This document shows, in pieces, positions 9,325 to 18,443 of a stretch of DNA of 64,000 nucleotides. The stretch lies in contig SSFA01000008.1 of assembly GCA_008015155.1 (NCBI GenBank), positions 62,001 to 126,000 on the forward strand, given 5' to 3'. Each line of letters starts with the position of its first letter. The stretch's first letter is position 1. The notes beneath the pieces were generated by a model that was given only the letters and a program-made list of their open reading frames with translations, made no database searches and had not been told where the DNA came from. The stretch is from Thiothrix sp. GTDB lineage: Bacteria > Pseudomonadota > Gammaproteobacteria > Thiotrichales > Thiotrichaceae. A program made the translations under genes and the position numbers.

Positions 9325-10038
9325 ATGCTTAAATTAGCCCACATTTACCTACTGGTAGCAACCAGTGCATTAGTATCTGCTTGTAGTACTAGCCCTAGTA
9401 CCGAAACTACTTCAAGTGGTTCTTCACCCGCAGCAGCGACAACTAATGTTTTTTCTAGTATTAGTGAACTTGATTACAACCCCAGTCAACAAGACTATAA
9501 AATAGGCACTAATGATTTATTAGATATTAAAGTTTTTCAAGCGCCTGAATTATCTCAACCTGTACGAGTTGACCCACGGGGCAATATATCTTTGCCGCTC
9601 ATTGGCACTATGCGTGTTGAAGGCTTAAGCCAAGGGCAACTTGAAAAGCAATTAGCGCAAAAACTTGGCGCTACTTACCTACAAGACCCTCAAGTTACTG
9701 TTTTTATCCAAGAATTCACTGCTCAACGAGTAACCGTAGAGGGTGAAGTTAAAACAGCTGGTGTTTTTCCTATTAAAGGAGATATGACATTAGTACAAGC
9801 TGTGGCCTTATCTGGAGGGCTAAATAGTCTTGCAGACCCAAGTAAGACGGTTTTATTTCGTAAACAAGGCAATGTCTTAAAGGCCTATAATGTGGATCTA
9901 AACGCTATTCGCGATGGCAAAATGCGTGATCCATATCTTAGAAATGATGACCGTATTATCGTCCATCGCTCTGATGCTCGCTTCTGGCTACGTGAAGTTG
10001 GCTCTATCCTGAATCCTTTTAGAGTATTCGTTCCTTAA
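9325..10038 (+). CDS. Polysaccharide export lipoprotein (short Wza-like)
   Basis: Outer-membrane polysaccharide export protein of 237 residues. A lipoprotein signal ends in VSAC (Cys20). The Poly_export domain starts at YKIGTNDLLDIKVFQAPEL (about 58-76) with VDPRGNISLPLIGTM, followed by one SLBB-like beta-grasp unit (TAQRVTVEGEVKTAGVFPI). It is shorter than E. coli Wza (about 380 residues) and resembles the compact exporters of exopolysaccharide systems that use a separate outer-membrane pore. It is followed after 27 bp by the tyrosine kinase/copolymerase, its usual partner. Confidence 0.88.
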   Translation: MLKLAHIYLLVATSALVSACSTSPSTETTSSGSSPAAATTNVFSSISELDYNPSQQDYKIGTNDLLDIKVFQAPELSQPVRVDPRGNISLPLIGTMRVEGLSQGQLEKQLAQKLGATYLQDPQVTVFIQEFTAQRVTVEGEVKTAGVFPIKGDMTLVQAVALSGGLNSLADPSKTVLFRKQGNVLKAYNVDLNAIRDGKMRDPYLRNDDRIIVHRSDARFWLREVGSILNPFRVFVP

Positions 10039-10065
10039 CAACTTAATAGCTAAACAGAGAGTTCG

Positions 10066-12861
10066 ATGCACTCCCAAAATTACCTTAGTAACCTACCAGA
10101 GCAAAATAAATCAGCTTTGGTATTAACTGACCCCAATCAAGCTCTAAGACCCTACAATTACCCTGAAGAGCGTGCGGATGAAGATGATGATGAAATTGAT
10201 CTGCGTGAATTGTGGCAGGTTATCGTCAGACGCAAATGGCTGATTTTAAGTATTGCACTTTTAGTCTTAGCATTAACTGTCATTATTACTTTTATGATGA
10301 CACCTATTTATCGGGCAAGTACTACTTTACAAATTGACCCTGAAAATCAAAATATCTTGAAATACGATATTCAGGCTCAAGCTCAAGCGACCACGCCAAA
10401 CACTAAAGACTTCTATCAGACACAATATGAGTTATTGCAAAGTAATACTTTAGCCAATCGGGTGATTGACCAACTTAGCTTAGAGTCAGCCTTAAAAGGT
10501 GATCAATTAGCCAAACCCTTTTTTGCTGAACAATGGGATAAGTTCAAACTATCCTTGGCTACCACTGAAGCAACTGCTAATAGTACAGACACAGATAATG
10601 CAAAACCACAAGATATGTTGCTTGGGGAAAAACCTCTATCAGAATATTTCTTGGCAAATGTTTCCATTGCACCGGTTAAAAACTCTCAAATAGTCACGGT
10701 GCATTATGATGATACTGATCCAAAACGTGCCGCTGATATAGCTAATGCTCTAGCTGATAATTTTATTGAGCTTAACTTAGAGCGTCGCCGTAATGCAGCT
10801 CAATATGCAGAGCAAAAACTTAAAGAAGAGGTCACATTAGCTCAGGGACGGATGTTAGAGTCAGAAGCGAAATTAAATAACTATGCTAAAGACAAAGGGA
10901 TTATTGTCACGGATGACAAAGAGTCATTAACTTCACAGAAAATGCGTGAACTTAACCAAGCATTGACACAAGCTGAAAATGATCGGGTTAAGATCCAAAG
11001 TGACTATGAACAAGCCTCGAAAGCTCAAGGTGCTACTACTACCTTGCAAAACAGCACCATTCAAGAAATGAAGAAAAACCTAGCTAAGCTACAAAGTGAA
11101 TATCAAGCGGGCTTGAGCTCTTCCTATGCATTTGATAATCCGACTATTCAAGGGTTAAAGCGTCAATTAGCTGAGCTACAAAGTCAATTACAAGCTGAAA
11201 CCTCATCTTCACGTGCATTTGACAATCCAACTATTCAACGCTTGACTCAAGAATTGGCCCAATTACAAAGCCAATATCAGGGTGCCAACTCAGCAACTAA
11301 TGCCTTTGATAATCCAACCATCCAAGGAATGAAACGCGATTTAGCTAGTTTAGAAAGTGATTACCGAGAAAAAGCACAAATTTATAAACCTGCTTATCCT
11401 TTAATGGTTCAGCTACAGCAAAAAATTAATAGTTTAAAATCGGACATTGCTGCTGAAACGAAATCTTTAACTAGTAGCAATAAGACAAACCTAAAACAGC
11501 GGATTGATGAATTACAAGCACAAATTGCACGCGAAACTAGAGCTTTAAATGTTAATACTCAGTCAAATCTGAGACAGCAAATTGCAGAGCTACAAGGTCA
11601 AATCCAACGCGAAACTCAAGCATTGAATAGTAATACGCAAACTAATTTGAAACAGCAAATTAGTGAATTACAAGCGCAAATTGCAAAAGAAACCGGTAAT
11701 ATAAATTCAACCATTGTTGAAGACTTAAAAGCCAAATATCTAGCAGCTAAACAGCGAGAAGATGCTTTACGTGAGCAATTAACTCTACAAAAAGATGAAT
11801 ATGTTAACTTGCGAGATAAAAACGTTGGTTACAATGAGATAAAGCGTGAAGTCGAGAGTAACCGTAATATTTATGAAGGTTTATTGGCCCGCCAAAAAGA
11901 AATTGGTGTTGCAGGCGGCATTGGAACTAATAATATTGCTGTAGTAGACCCAGCTGTCATTCCTTTTGAAGTACATAAACCAAATAAAAAACTTAATACT
12001 GCCTTGGGTGCTGCACTAGGTTTATTCCTTGGCTTAATCACTGCCTTCTTATTAGAGTTTATGGACGACCGTGTACGTCATGCAGAAGATACCGAGAAAC
12101 TTCTGGGTTTACCGGTTTTAGGTATTGTACCACGCTCTAAAATTAAAGAGGCAAAAAAGCTAGCACTACTCACCCAAACGGATCCACGTTCAGCTTTTGC
12201 TGAGGCCTTTCGCTCATTACGCACGAATTTATTGTTCTCTACCAAAGATGGTACGCCTAAAGTATTGGCTATTACCAGTGCTGCAGCCTCAGAGGGTAAG
12301 TCAACTACTGCAGTTAACTTAGCAACTGTAATGGCTCAAACTGGTAAAAAAGTACTCTTAGTCGATACTGACTTACGCAACCCCTCGATTCATAAACGTT
12401 TAGACCTAGATAACTCTAAAGGCTTAACTAATTATTTAACAGGTCAAGATTCGTATGAAGCTGTGCTACAACACACACAAATCCCAGATGTCGATGTTAT
12501 TACCGCAGGCCCTATGTCACCTAACCCGGTAGAGTTACTATCTAGTGGGCGCTTAGCTGAGTTATTTAGCCTAGTACATGAAGGTAGTTATGACATGGTG
12601 GTCGTTGATATGCCCCCTGTTCTTGGTCTGGCGGATGCCTTAATTATTTCTAATCAAGCAACAGCAACCATTCTCTCGATTGCGATGGGTGAGACGAAAA
12701 AACAAGCTTTAGTTGGAGCCTTCAAGCGCTTACGTCAAGCGCGTGTCAATGTAATTGGTACGGTAGCCAGTAAAGCTAAGCAAGGTACAGGTTATGGTTA
12801 TCATTATGACTATAACTATTATGGCTATGGTGAAAATAATAAGTTACTGGAAAAAGGTTAA
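10066..12861 (+). CDS. Wzc-like polysaccharide copolymerase / tyrosine autokinase with extended repeats
   Basis: 931-residue inner-membrane protein controlling chain length and export. The Wzz domain has TM1 at about residues 56-77 and TM2 (GAALGLFLGLITAFLLEF) at about 646-663 with a very long periplasmic coiled coil between. The cytoplasmic BY-kinase has Walker A ASEGKSTTAVNLA (about 744), Walker A' VLLVDTDLRNPS, Walker B MVVVDMPPV and a C-terminal tyrosine cluster YGYHYDYNYYGYG for autophosphorylation. Ordinary Wzc proteins are about 720 residues; the excess comes from two sets of internal repeats. The N-terminal acidic stretch ADEDDDEIDLRELW is typical. It follows the Wza-like gene closely. 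Confidence 0.92.
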   Translation: MHSQNYLSNLPEQNKSALVLTDPNQALRPYNYPEERADEDDDEIDLRELWQVIVRRKWLILSIALLVLALTVIITFMMTPIYRASTTLQIDPENQNILKYDIQAQAQATTPNTKDFYQTQYELLQSNTLANRVIDQLSLESALKGDQLAKPFFAEQWDKFKLSLATTEATANSTDTDNAKPQDMLLGEKPLSEYFLANVSIAPVKNSQIVTVHYDDTDPKRAADIANALADNFIELNLERRRNAAQYAEQKLKEEVTLAQGRMLESEAKLNNYAKDKGIIVTDDKESLTSQKMRELNQALTQAENDRVKIQSDYEQASKAQGATTTLQNSTIQEMKKNLAKLQSEYQAGLSSSYAFDNPTIQGLKRQLAELQSQLQAETSSSRAFDNPTIQRLTQELAQLQSQYQGANSATNAFDNPTIQGMKRDLASLESDYREKAQIYKPAYPLMVQLQQKINSLKSDIAAETKSLTSSNKTNLKQRIDELQAQIARETRALNVNTQSNLRQQIAELQGQIQRETQALNSNTQTNLKQQISELQAQIAKETGNINSTIVEDLKAKYLAAKQREDALREQLTLQKDEYVNLRDKNVGYNEIKREVESNRNIYEGLLARQKEIGVAGGIGTNNIAVVDPAVIPFEVHKPNKKLNTALGAALGLFLGLITAFLLEFMDDRVRHAEDTEKLLGLPVLGIVPRSKIKEAKKLALLTQTDPRSAFAEAFRSLRTNLLFSTKDGTPKVLAITSAAASEGKSTTAVNLATVMAQTGKKVLLVDTDLRNPSIHKRLDLDNSKGLTNYLTGQDSYEAVLQHTQIPDVDVITAGPMSPNPVELLSSGRLAELFSLVHEGSYDMVVVDMPPVLGLADALIISNQATATILSIAMGETKKQALVGAFKRLRQARVNVIGTVASKAKQGTGYGYHYDYNYYGYGENNKLLEKG
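11041..11390 (+). repeat. 87-bp (29-residue) tandem repeat inside the Wzc-like gene, about four copies
   Basis: The TIQ codons recur at 11056, 11143, 11230 and 11317, exactly 87 bp apart. The consensus is roughly TIQ..K..LA.LQS.YQ followed by SS..AFDNP. The first copy lacks AFDNP before it. The repeats lie in the predicted periplasmic coiled coil and are diverged in sequence, so they are not a recent expansion. Confidence 0.85.
11470..11710 (+). repeat. 78-bp (26-residue) tandem repeat inside the Wzc-like gene, about three copies
   Basis: A second set follows, with units starting NLKQRIDELQAQIARET, NLRQQIAELQGQIQRET and NLKQQISELQAQIAKET, each 26 residues apart. Unlike the first set it reads as near-perfect heptad coiled coil. 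Together the two sets add about 200 residues to the periplasmic arm. Confidence 0.82.
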
Positions 12862-12920
12862 GGCTTTATATTAGCATCCACTATTTTACTTAAAGTGCAT
12901 CGCATTGAGGGCTTTAGATA

Positions 12921-15155
12921 GTGGGTACAAAGCTATCACTTCAGCAACACCTAGCTTCATCTGAACGGAAGCTAGGGTTTGTTTTTGCTAATCGCTACCG
13001 CGTTACAGAGTTTATAAGTGATACTAGCCTTAGCCAGCTGTATTGGGCAGAAGATATTCATACCTTAGATGCGAATGCACAAGCTACTCGTTCTATTCTA
13101 GTTATTGTCAACCCTGCACTATTACAGATAGAAAATTTTGCTCTTACTTTAGCGCGCGTCTTACCAGAATTTGCGACCACTTTACCGGCTGTGATCGATA
13201 GTGATTTCACTATGGAAGGTGCTTGGTTTTTACTAGCTTTATCCGAAGGTATCGTGCTTGAGCAGCAAATCAAACCTTTAGGCCGTCACGGCTTCTCCCT
13301 TATAGACACCTTAAGACATGCTGAAGCTATTCTAGGAGCCTTACGCAAAACCCCATTAAATAGTGCTTACGGCTATTTAGAAGTCGGTTCGATTTTACAA
13401 ACTTTAGATAAGCAATATCTACTCCTCAATACCCCGATTGCTGCCACCCTCAAAATCTTAAGCACGAGCAACCAGACTAAAAGTAAACTTAGCCTGAGCT
13501 CTAGCTTTATTAGCCCTGAAGTAGCCATGGGCAATAAACCGACCGAAGCTGATGATACTTTCTCGCTTGCCGCCCTCATCTATTATATGCTCAATGGCCA
13601 CTTGCCATTTGTTTTAGACAATAGTATTGAAGCAGCCATTAAGAAAACAATACCCGCAACTGTCATCAAATTACCCGAACACCGCTGGCAAGCATTAGCA
13701 AGAGCGCTAGCCTATAAACGCGAACAGCGCCAAGCTAATCCTGACCATCTACTCTCAGATTTAAACAATTTACCAGTACCTCAGCCTAGTTTCTTACAGC
13801 GCTATGGTTTAGCCCTGGCTCTGCTAGCACTTTTAGCCAGTGCTTATGGTTTTTATCAATGGTGGGCACTCAACAGCGCACAACAGCGAAGTCACACTTT
13901 AGCAACAACGGATACAGACACTAAGTTAGCAGCACTAAAAGTAGAAGCGCAACGCTTAGCAGAGCAACAACAAGCAGAGTATGTTGAAGCGAGCCAAAAA
14001 CTCAAAGACATACAACAGCAACAAGTTGAAGCAGAACAACGTCTAGCCCAATTACTTGAGCAGCAACAACAATTAACACAACAAGCTGATCTATCTACTG
14101 CTCAACCTACCAATCTAGCAAATGATCAACAAGGTGGGCTCCGAGAACAACGTTTAGCTGAATTAGAAGCTCAACAAAAGCAGGCCGAAGAAGCACTCAA
14201 AGCCTTAGAGTTGCAAGAACAACAAACTGCTGCCAAACGACAATTAGAGCAAGAGCAACAGGCTGCACGAGCTGCTAAGCTCGCCAGCCAAATGGCAGAA
14301 CAGCAACGGCAAAAAGAAGCCGCAGAAGCAAAACGACTTGCAGAAGAGGCAAAGCAAAGAGAACTAGAAAAACAACAGGCCGAAGCTAAACGCCTAGAAG
14401 AAGCCCAGCAAAAAGAGTTTGCAAAACAGCAAGCTGAAGCAGAAGCTCAACGCGAATTAGCAAGACAGCAAGCCGAACAACAACGCTTAGCCGAAGAAGC
14501 TCAGCAACGCGAACTAGCAAGACAACAAGCTGAGTTGGCTGCTGCTCAACAGGCGGAGCAACAACGCTTAGCCAATCGACAAAGACAACAAGCCGAAGCA
14601 GAGGCTCGCCGTTTAGCAGAAGAAACACAGCAGCGAGAACTAGCCGCCAAACAAGCCGCTGAAGCTCAACGCTTGGCCAATCTACAAAAGCAACAAGCAG
14701 AAACTGCACGACAAAAAGAGCTACAACGGCAGGCCGAAGCTAAACGCCAAGAAGAGGCCAGAAAACGTGAACAAAAACGACAATCTGAATTAGCTAACTT
14801 GCAGCTTGCTCAAAGCACTCCAATACAAGCTCGCCCTCAACCTCAGAACACTATTGCAACTACTATCACTGTAAAAACAAGTACTCAACCAAGAAAGATG
14901 GTGACCGAAACGCTTGCCGTGCAACCTAGTCCCTACCCCCCACAGCTAGTTGTAAAAACCTATGGCGACTCTGAGTCTTACAAGGAAGTTAAGTGGGACA
15001 ATACTAGGCTATTCGGTAGTGTCCCAACAAGTTTACAAGAATTTGGCAATAGGCTCTGTAAGAAAAGTGGTATGGGGGTGGCCATAGGTTATCACCCTAA
15101 AGCACTTGATGAAAATGCTAAAGAAATCGATGGTGGCGGCTACTTATGCAAATAA
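12921..15155 (+). CDS. Pseudokinase - transmembrane - coiled-coil protein with a C-terminal GYHPKALD domain
   Basis: 744 residues. Residues about 25-275 look like a Ser/Thr-kinase fold (RYRVTEFISDTSLSQLYWAED; SPEVAMGNKPTEADDTFSLAALIYYMLNGHLPF region) but the glycine loop, the VAIK lysine, HRD and DFG are all missing, so it is a pseudokinase. One membrane segment (about 292-314) is followed by about 300 residues of Ala/Gln/Glu/Arg coiled coil, then a C-terminal domain of about 60 residues (VKWDNTRLFGSVP, IGYHPKALD, IDGGGYLCK) with two or more cysteines. That domain is also the core of the lipoprotein at 18444-18773. GTG start at 12921 with GAGGG 10 bp before. Sits between the Wzc-like gene and the next export gene, so a role in polysaccharide assembly is inferred. 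Confidence 0.72.
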   Translation: MGTKLSLQQHLASSERKLGFVFANRYRVTEFISDTSLSQLYWAEDIHTLDANAQATRSILVIVNPALLQIENFALTLARVLPEFATTLPAVIDSDFTMEGAWFLLALSEGIVLEQQIKPLGRHGFSLIDTLRHAEAILGALRKTPLNSAYGYLEVGSILQTLDKQYLLLNTPIAATLKILSTSNQTKSKLSLSSSFISPEVAMGNKPTEADDTFSLAALIYYMLNGHLPFVLDNSIEAAIKKTIPATVIKLPEHRWQALARALAYKREQRQANPDHLLSDLNNLPVPQPSFLQRYGLALALLALLASAYGFYQWWALNSAQQRSHTLATTDTDTKLAALKVEAQRLAEQQQAEYVEASQKLKDIQQQQVEAEQRLAQLLEQQQQLTQQADLSTAQPTNLANDQQGGLREQRLAELEAQQKQAEEALKALELQEQQTAAKRQLEQEQQAARAAKLASQMAEQQRQKEAAEAKRLAEEAKQRELEKQQAEAKRLEEAQQKEFAKQQAEAEAQRELARQQAEQQRLAEEAQQRELARQQAELAAAQQAEQQRLANRQRQQAEAEARRLAEETQQRELAAKQAAEAQRLANLQKQQAETARQKELQRQAEAKRQEEARKREQKRQSELANLQLAQSTPIQARPQPQNTIATTITVKTSTQPRKMVTETLAVQPSPYPPQLVVKTYGDSESYKEVKWDNTRLFGSVPTSLQEFGNRLCKKSGMGVAIGYHPKALDENAKEIDGGGYLCK

Positions 15156-15188
15156 CTTATAGGCCTAGTTTTGGTATAGAATTGCCCT

Positions 15189-16433
15189 ATGCTTAAAAAG
15201 TTATTGATTATTCTGCTTTCTGCTTTGTGCTTGGCTTTAAGTCTTGCTTATCGAACAGGAGGTATGTCACCCAGTGATTTTATTGATGCATCGCCTGATA
15301 AAACTATACAAACTTGGCAAGTTGCACATCCAGAGACCTTATTGAAACAGTCTGACCGGGCTTTAGAGCAAAACAATCCTGAACTTGCCAAGCAGCAGGC
15401 GCTAGAAGCAATAAGAAAAAATATAACCAATGGCTTGGCTTTCGCTCAATTAGTCACAGTGGCTGCTAAAGATGACAAGTTAGGATTAGATGCAGCTAAA
15501 CTTGCTCCTCTAGCGGAGCAATTGTGGCCAGCACACATTGGTGTACAAATTAAACTGGCATCTTACTGGCAAGTACAAAATAATCTGCCTAAATTAATGC
15601 ATGCATGGCATATTCTGATGGTACGCGCCCCCTCCTTGCGTAAGGATATTTATCCAATTTTATTTAAACTGCTGAGCTATCAAGAAGGGCTCGAAGTATT
15701 AAAAAACTATACAGAAAATCCTCCATCTTGGTGGTTGGGCTTTTTTAATTATACGGCCCAACAAGAGCAATCCTTATCCCAGCTAAGAGTACTGTATAAT
15801 CTGCGTGATACTGATACGACTACCTTAACTCAAGAAGAACGAGCCACATTTATTAATAGTCTAATTAAAAGTAAACTGTGGGAAGAAGCCTATTTTGTCT
15901 GGTTGGCAGGATTAAATGAAAATCAATTAAATGAAAGTGGATTTATTTATAATGGTAGTTTTGAGAATACAGATAAAACAGCAGGGTTCGATTGGCAATT
16001 CGCCAAATCGCCTTTAGTGAAAACCGAGATTGCCGCAACGAATGGTATGGTAGGGCAACGAGCGTTACACCTTAGCTTAAATGATAAAGATCGAATTAAC
16101 TTCCGCCATATTAGTCAAGTTACTAAATTAAATGCAGGACTCTATAGTTTTAGCGCACGCGCTCGAGTAGATAATTTACAAACTGGTGAAGGATTACGTT
16201 GGCGAATGCACTGTATGAACAATAAAAACACATTATTGGGTGAATCCACAGTATTAGCCAAACGTAAGCCATGGGAAGAACTTAAATTTGACTTTGAAGT
16301 CCCAGCTAATGATTGTGTTTTCCAGATCGTGCGTTTAGAAGCTAGTAGCCCCTTTGTTAATAATCATTTTTTTAAGGGTAGCCTCTGGTTTGATGATATC
16401 CGCATAAACCGCCAATTAGCAAAACCACAATGA
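15189..16433 (+). CDS. Secreted or membrane-anchored TPR-like protein with C-terminal carbohydrate-binding-like domain
   Basis: 414 residues with an N-terminal hydrophobic segment (about 3-20). The middle (about 45-230) is helical with TPR-like pairs such as LEQNNPELAKQQALEAI. The C-terminal part from about residue 250 (FIYNGSFENTDKTAGFDWQF, GQRALHLSL, FSARARVDN, FQIVRLEAS, GSLWFDDIRI) has the jelly-roll pattern of galactose-binding/CBM-type modules. The stop overlaps the start of the O-antigen-ligase-like gene by 4 bp (ATGA), so the two products probably act together in glycan polymerisation or attachment. Function is not established. Confidence 0.6.
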   Translation: MLKKLLIILLSALCLALSLAYRTGGMSPSDFIDASPDKTIQTWQVAHPETLLKQSDRALEQNNPELAKQQALEAIRKNITNGLAFAQLVTVAAKDDKLGLDAAKLAPLAEQLWPAHIGVQIKLASYWQVQNNLPKLMHAWHILMVRAPSLRKDIYPILFKLLSYQEGLEVLKNYTENPPSWWLGFFNYTAQQEQSLSQLRVLYNLRDTDTTTLTQEERATFINSLIKSKLWEEAYFVWLAGLNENQLNESGFIYNGSFENTDKTAGFDWQFAKSPLVKTEIAATNGMVGQRALHLSLNDKDRINFRHISQVTKLNAGLYSFSARARVDNLQTGEGLRWRMHCMNNKNTLLGESTVLAKRKPWEELKFDFEVPANDCVFQIVRLEASSPFVNNHFFKGSLWFDDIRINRQLAKPQ

Positions 16434-17776
16434 TCGCACGTTTACAGTTTAGTCTAATTATACTCATGCTCTTAGGAGCACCACTCATTGCAGGTGGCAA
16501 GAGTATCAACTCCTTACTTTTTCTTGAGGTAACTGGCATCAGTTTACTGGCTATTACGTATTGGCAAGGTAATATTCTGCCTAAGTTGCCTAAACTAGCA
16601 TGGATAACTTTAAGCTTAGGCTTAGCTATCCCACTCATTTATCTTATACCTATCCCTGTAAGTTTATGGCAAATCCTGCCTGGACGCGATCACTACACAG
16701 AAGCACTGGTAAACTATCACACACTAACTAATAGCTACCCGTGGCTAAGTTTGAGTATGGTACCAGAAAAAACGATGCATGCTGCTCTTGCACTTCTACC
16801 CCCACTTGCTATTTTTACCGCCGCACTGGTACAACCGATCGATTCACAAATTAAGATAACTTATGTACTAATTGCTGTCGCTTGCTTAGAAGCTCTATTA
16901 GGGATGGCTCAATACACCACTGAATCAGCAACATTTTTTCCCTTTGGCGCTCATAATGATCAAGCAGCCAGTGGTGATGCTGTTGGGACTTACATTAACC
17001 GAGACCACTTTGTCGTATTTTTGTATTTGACCTTGCCTTTAGTCTTGAGCCAGTTCTTTTTTCAGATTGGTAGTAAGGCATTCATCCATCGACATAGGCA
17101 AGATGGTTTTCGTACTCGAGCCATCATAGGTATAGGCTTAATTACGCTAGCAATTCTTTTTCTTATAATCGGAGCTACATTATCTCGCTCACGAGCAGGC
17201 ATTTTCTTAATAGTATTAGCTATTTTATTAAGCACTCTTATCTTTGCGCGTCATATTGGTGGTAAGCGCGGGATTAGTCTAGCCTCTACTCTAGCTATAG
17301 TCAGTATTGTTGTAGCAAGCAGCATCGGCATTATTCCTGTACTCAATCGTTTTATAGCACTCGACCCTTTTGAGGATGGCCGCTGGTGGTATTTCCAAGT
17401 AGCATTAGAAGGAATTAAACAATTTTTTCCTTTGGGTACAGGCCCTAGCACGTTTCAGGAGCTATATCGTACTATTCAACCTTATGATCAATTACAGTTT
17501 CTTAATCATGTGCACAATGACTATTTAGAGCTTGTATTTGAAACAGGTCTTATTGGGATCGTATTTGTTGCTCTATTTTTTATAGTTTACATACGAGGCT
17601 GGATTAACTTAAGAAAATTCACTTGGGATGAAGCTCGCTTTTTGAAAACTGCAGCAGGCATTAGTGTCACTTTATTATTATTACATGCTCTGGTAGATTT
17701 TAACTTTCATACGCCGGCAAATGCTCTAATGTTTTCTTTTTTATTAGCTATTTTCCTAAAAAGAAAAGAGCCATAA
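16430..17776 (+). CDS. O-antigen ligase / Wzy-like membrane protein
   Basis: 448 residues, about eleven membrane segments. The Wzy_C signature lies in the second large loop: RSRAGIFLIVLAI (about 249-261), then RWWYFQVALEGIKQFFPLGTGPSTF (about 319-343) and FLNHVHNDYLELVFETGLIG (about 357-376). The HNDYLEL motif is typical of exopolysaccharide polymerase/ligase proteins, often found with a TPR protein as here. Last gene of the export row; a bidirectional hairpin follows. It is the second member of the superfamily in the locus. Confidence 0.82.
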   Translation: MIARLQFSLIILMLLGAPLIAGGKSINSLLFLEVTGISLLAITYWQGNILPKLPKLAWITLSLGLAIPLIYLIPIPVSLWQILPGRDHYTEALVNYHTLTNSYPWLSLSMVPEKTMHAALALLPPLAIFTAALVQPIDSQIKITYVLIAVACLEALLGMAQYTTESATFFPFGAHNDQAASGDAVGTYINRDHFVVFLYLTLPLVLSQFFFQIGSKAFIHRHRQDGFRTRAIIGIGLITLAILFLIIGATLSRSRAGIFLIVLAILLSTLIFARHIGGKRGISLASTLAIVSIVVASSIGIIPVLNRFIALDPFEDGRWWYFQVALEGIKQFFPLGTGPSTFQELYRTIQPYDQLQFLNHVHNDYLELVFETGLIGIVFVALFFIVYIRGWINLRKFTWDEARFLKTAAGISVTLLLLHALVDFNFHTPANALMFSFLLAIFLKRKEP

Positions 17777-17791
17777 AAATGGCTCTCTTTT
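17767..17791. terminator. Bidirectional terminator at the end of the polysaccharide locus
   Basis: A 7-bp stem AGAGCCA/TGGCTCT (17767-17773 and 17780-17786) with loop TAAAAA is followed by CTTTT on the plus strand and preceded by AAAAG, so it can serve both the plus-strand operon and the convergent gene starting at 18322. Confidence 0.65.
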
Positions 17792-17815
17792 CTAAACTAA
17801 ATAACTTTTAGCAGA

Positions 17816-18322
17816 TTAGTTACTGCCACTATTATTGTCAATAACAACAGCACCAACAACAACGGCACCAGCAACAACAGCACCAGTAGCACCCGCTGAT
17901 AATCCAAGCCCTGACAGTAAACTGGTAGTCGTACTGGTGGTACCAGTTGCTACAGCACCAGTAGTACCTGTTGTACTAACCGCAGCCATAGATCCATCCG
18001 CTGTAGCACCAACTGCACCTATCGCTAATTGCTGACCAGGTGCACATTGACTAGCTTCACTAATAGCAACTAATGTATTTGGAGTATGTGCTTGTTTACA
18101 ACCAGTAGACTTATATTGAAGATTAACTTTGCCTTTCAAGACTAACAAAGTAGAGCCTTCAGTTAGTTGCATACTGGGAGTTACATTTAAGCGCTTACCT
18201 TGAAGTGTCTCAACCTTAACATCACCGCTCACAGCTGTTACAGTTGCAACTGGTGAAGCTGCAAAAGCTGAAGAGCTAAGTAGCAAGCCTGAAACTACTA
18301 TGCCTAAAATTTTTGAATTCAT
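17816..18322 (-). CDS. Secreted FecR-like protein with Gly/Ala/Thr-rich tail
   Basis: 168 residues. A clear signal peptide ends at SAFA (about residue 22). The middle resembles a FecR-type beta domain (VTAVSGDVKVETLQGKRL, LTEGSTLLVLKGKVNLQY) and contains two cysteines (GCKQ, QCAPG). The rest is low-complexity Thr/Gly/Val/Ala, ending in a hydrophobic segment GAVVAGAVVVGAVVI and DNNSGSN. Such proteins may sit in the periplasm or at the membrane. Function unknown; it converges on the polysaccharide operon and shares the terminator. Confidence 0.6.
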   Translation of the reverse strand: MNSKILGIVVSGLLLSSSAFAASPVATVTAVSGDVKVETLQGKRLNVTPSMQLTEGSTLLVLKGKVNLQYKSTGCKQAHTPNTLVAISEASQCAPGQQLAIGAVGATADGSMAAVSTTGTTGAVATGTTSTTTSLLSGLGLSAGATGAVVAGAVVVGAVVIDNNSGSN

Positions 18323-18443
18323 TAAACTCTCCTTAGTTATTCAAAGGATACGAAAAGGCGCTTTGTATATTCTACTATATTTTTCCTCAAAGCAAAACTA
18401 TAATTCGACCTTGAAAATTTTATCGGATACTTCTTGAAATAAC

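Noticed and set aside
10066..12861. CRISPR or DNA-level satellite in the repeated part of the Wzc-like gene
   Set aside because: The repeats keep the reading frame and encode coiled coil; no short palindromic repeats with spacers.
14386..14709. Minus-strand open frame of 107 codons
   Set aside because: Leu/Val-rich shadow of the Gln/Ala-rich coiled coil on the plus strand.
12921..15155. Active serine/threonine kinase
   Set aside because: Lysine, HRD and DFG motifs and the glycine loop are missing.
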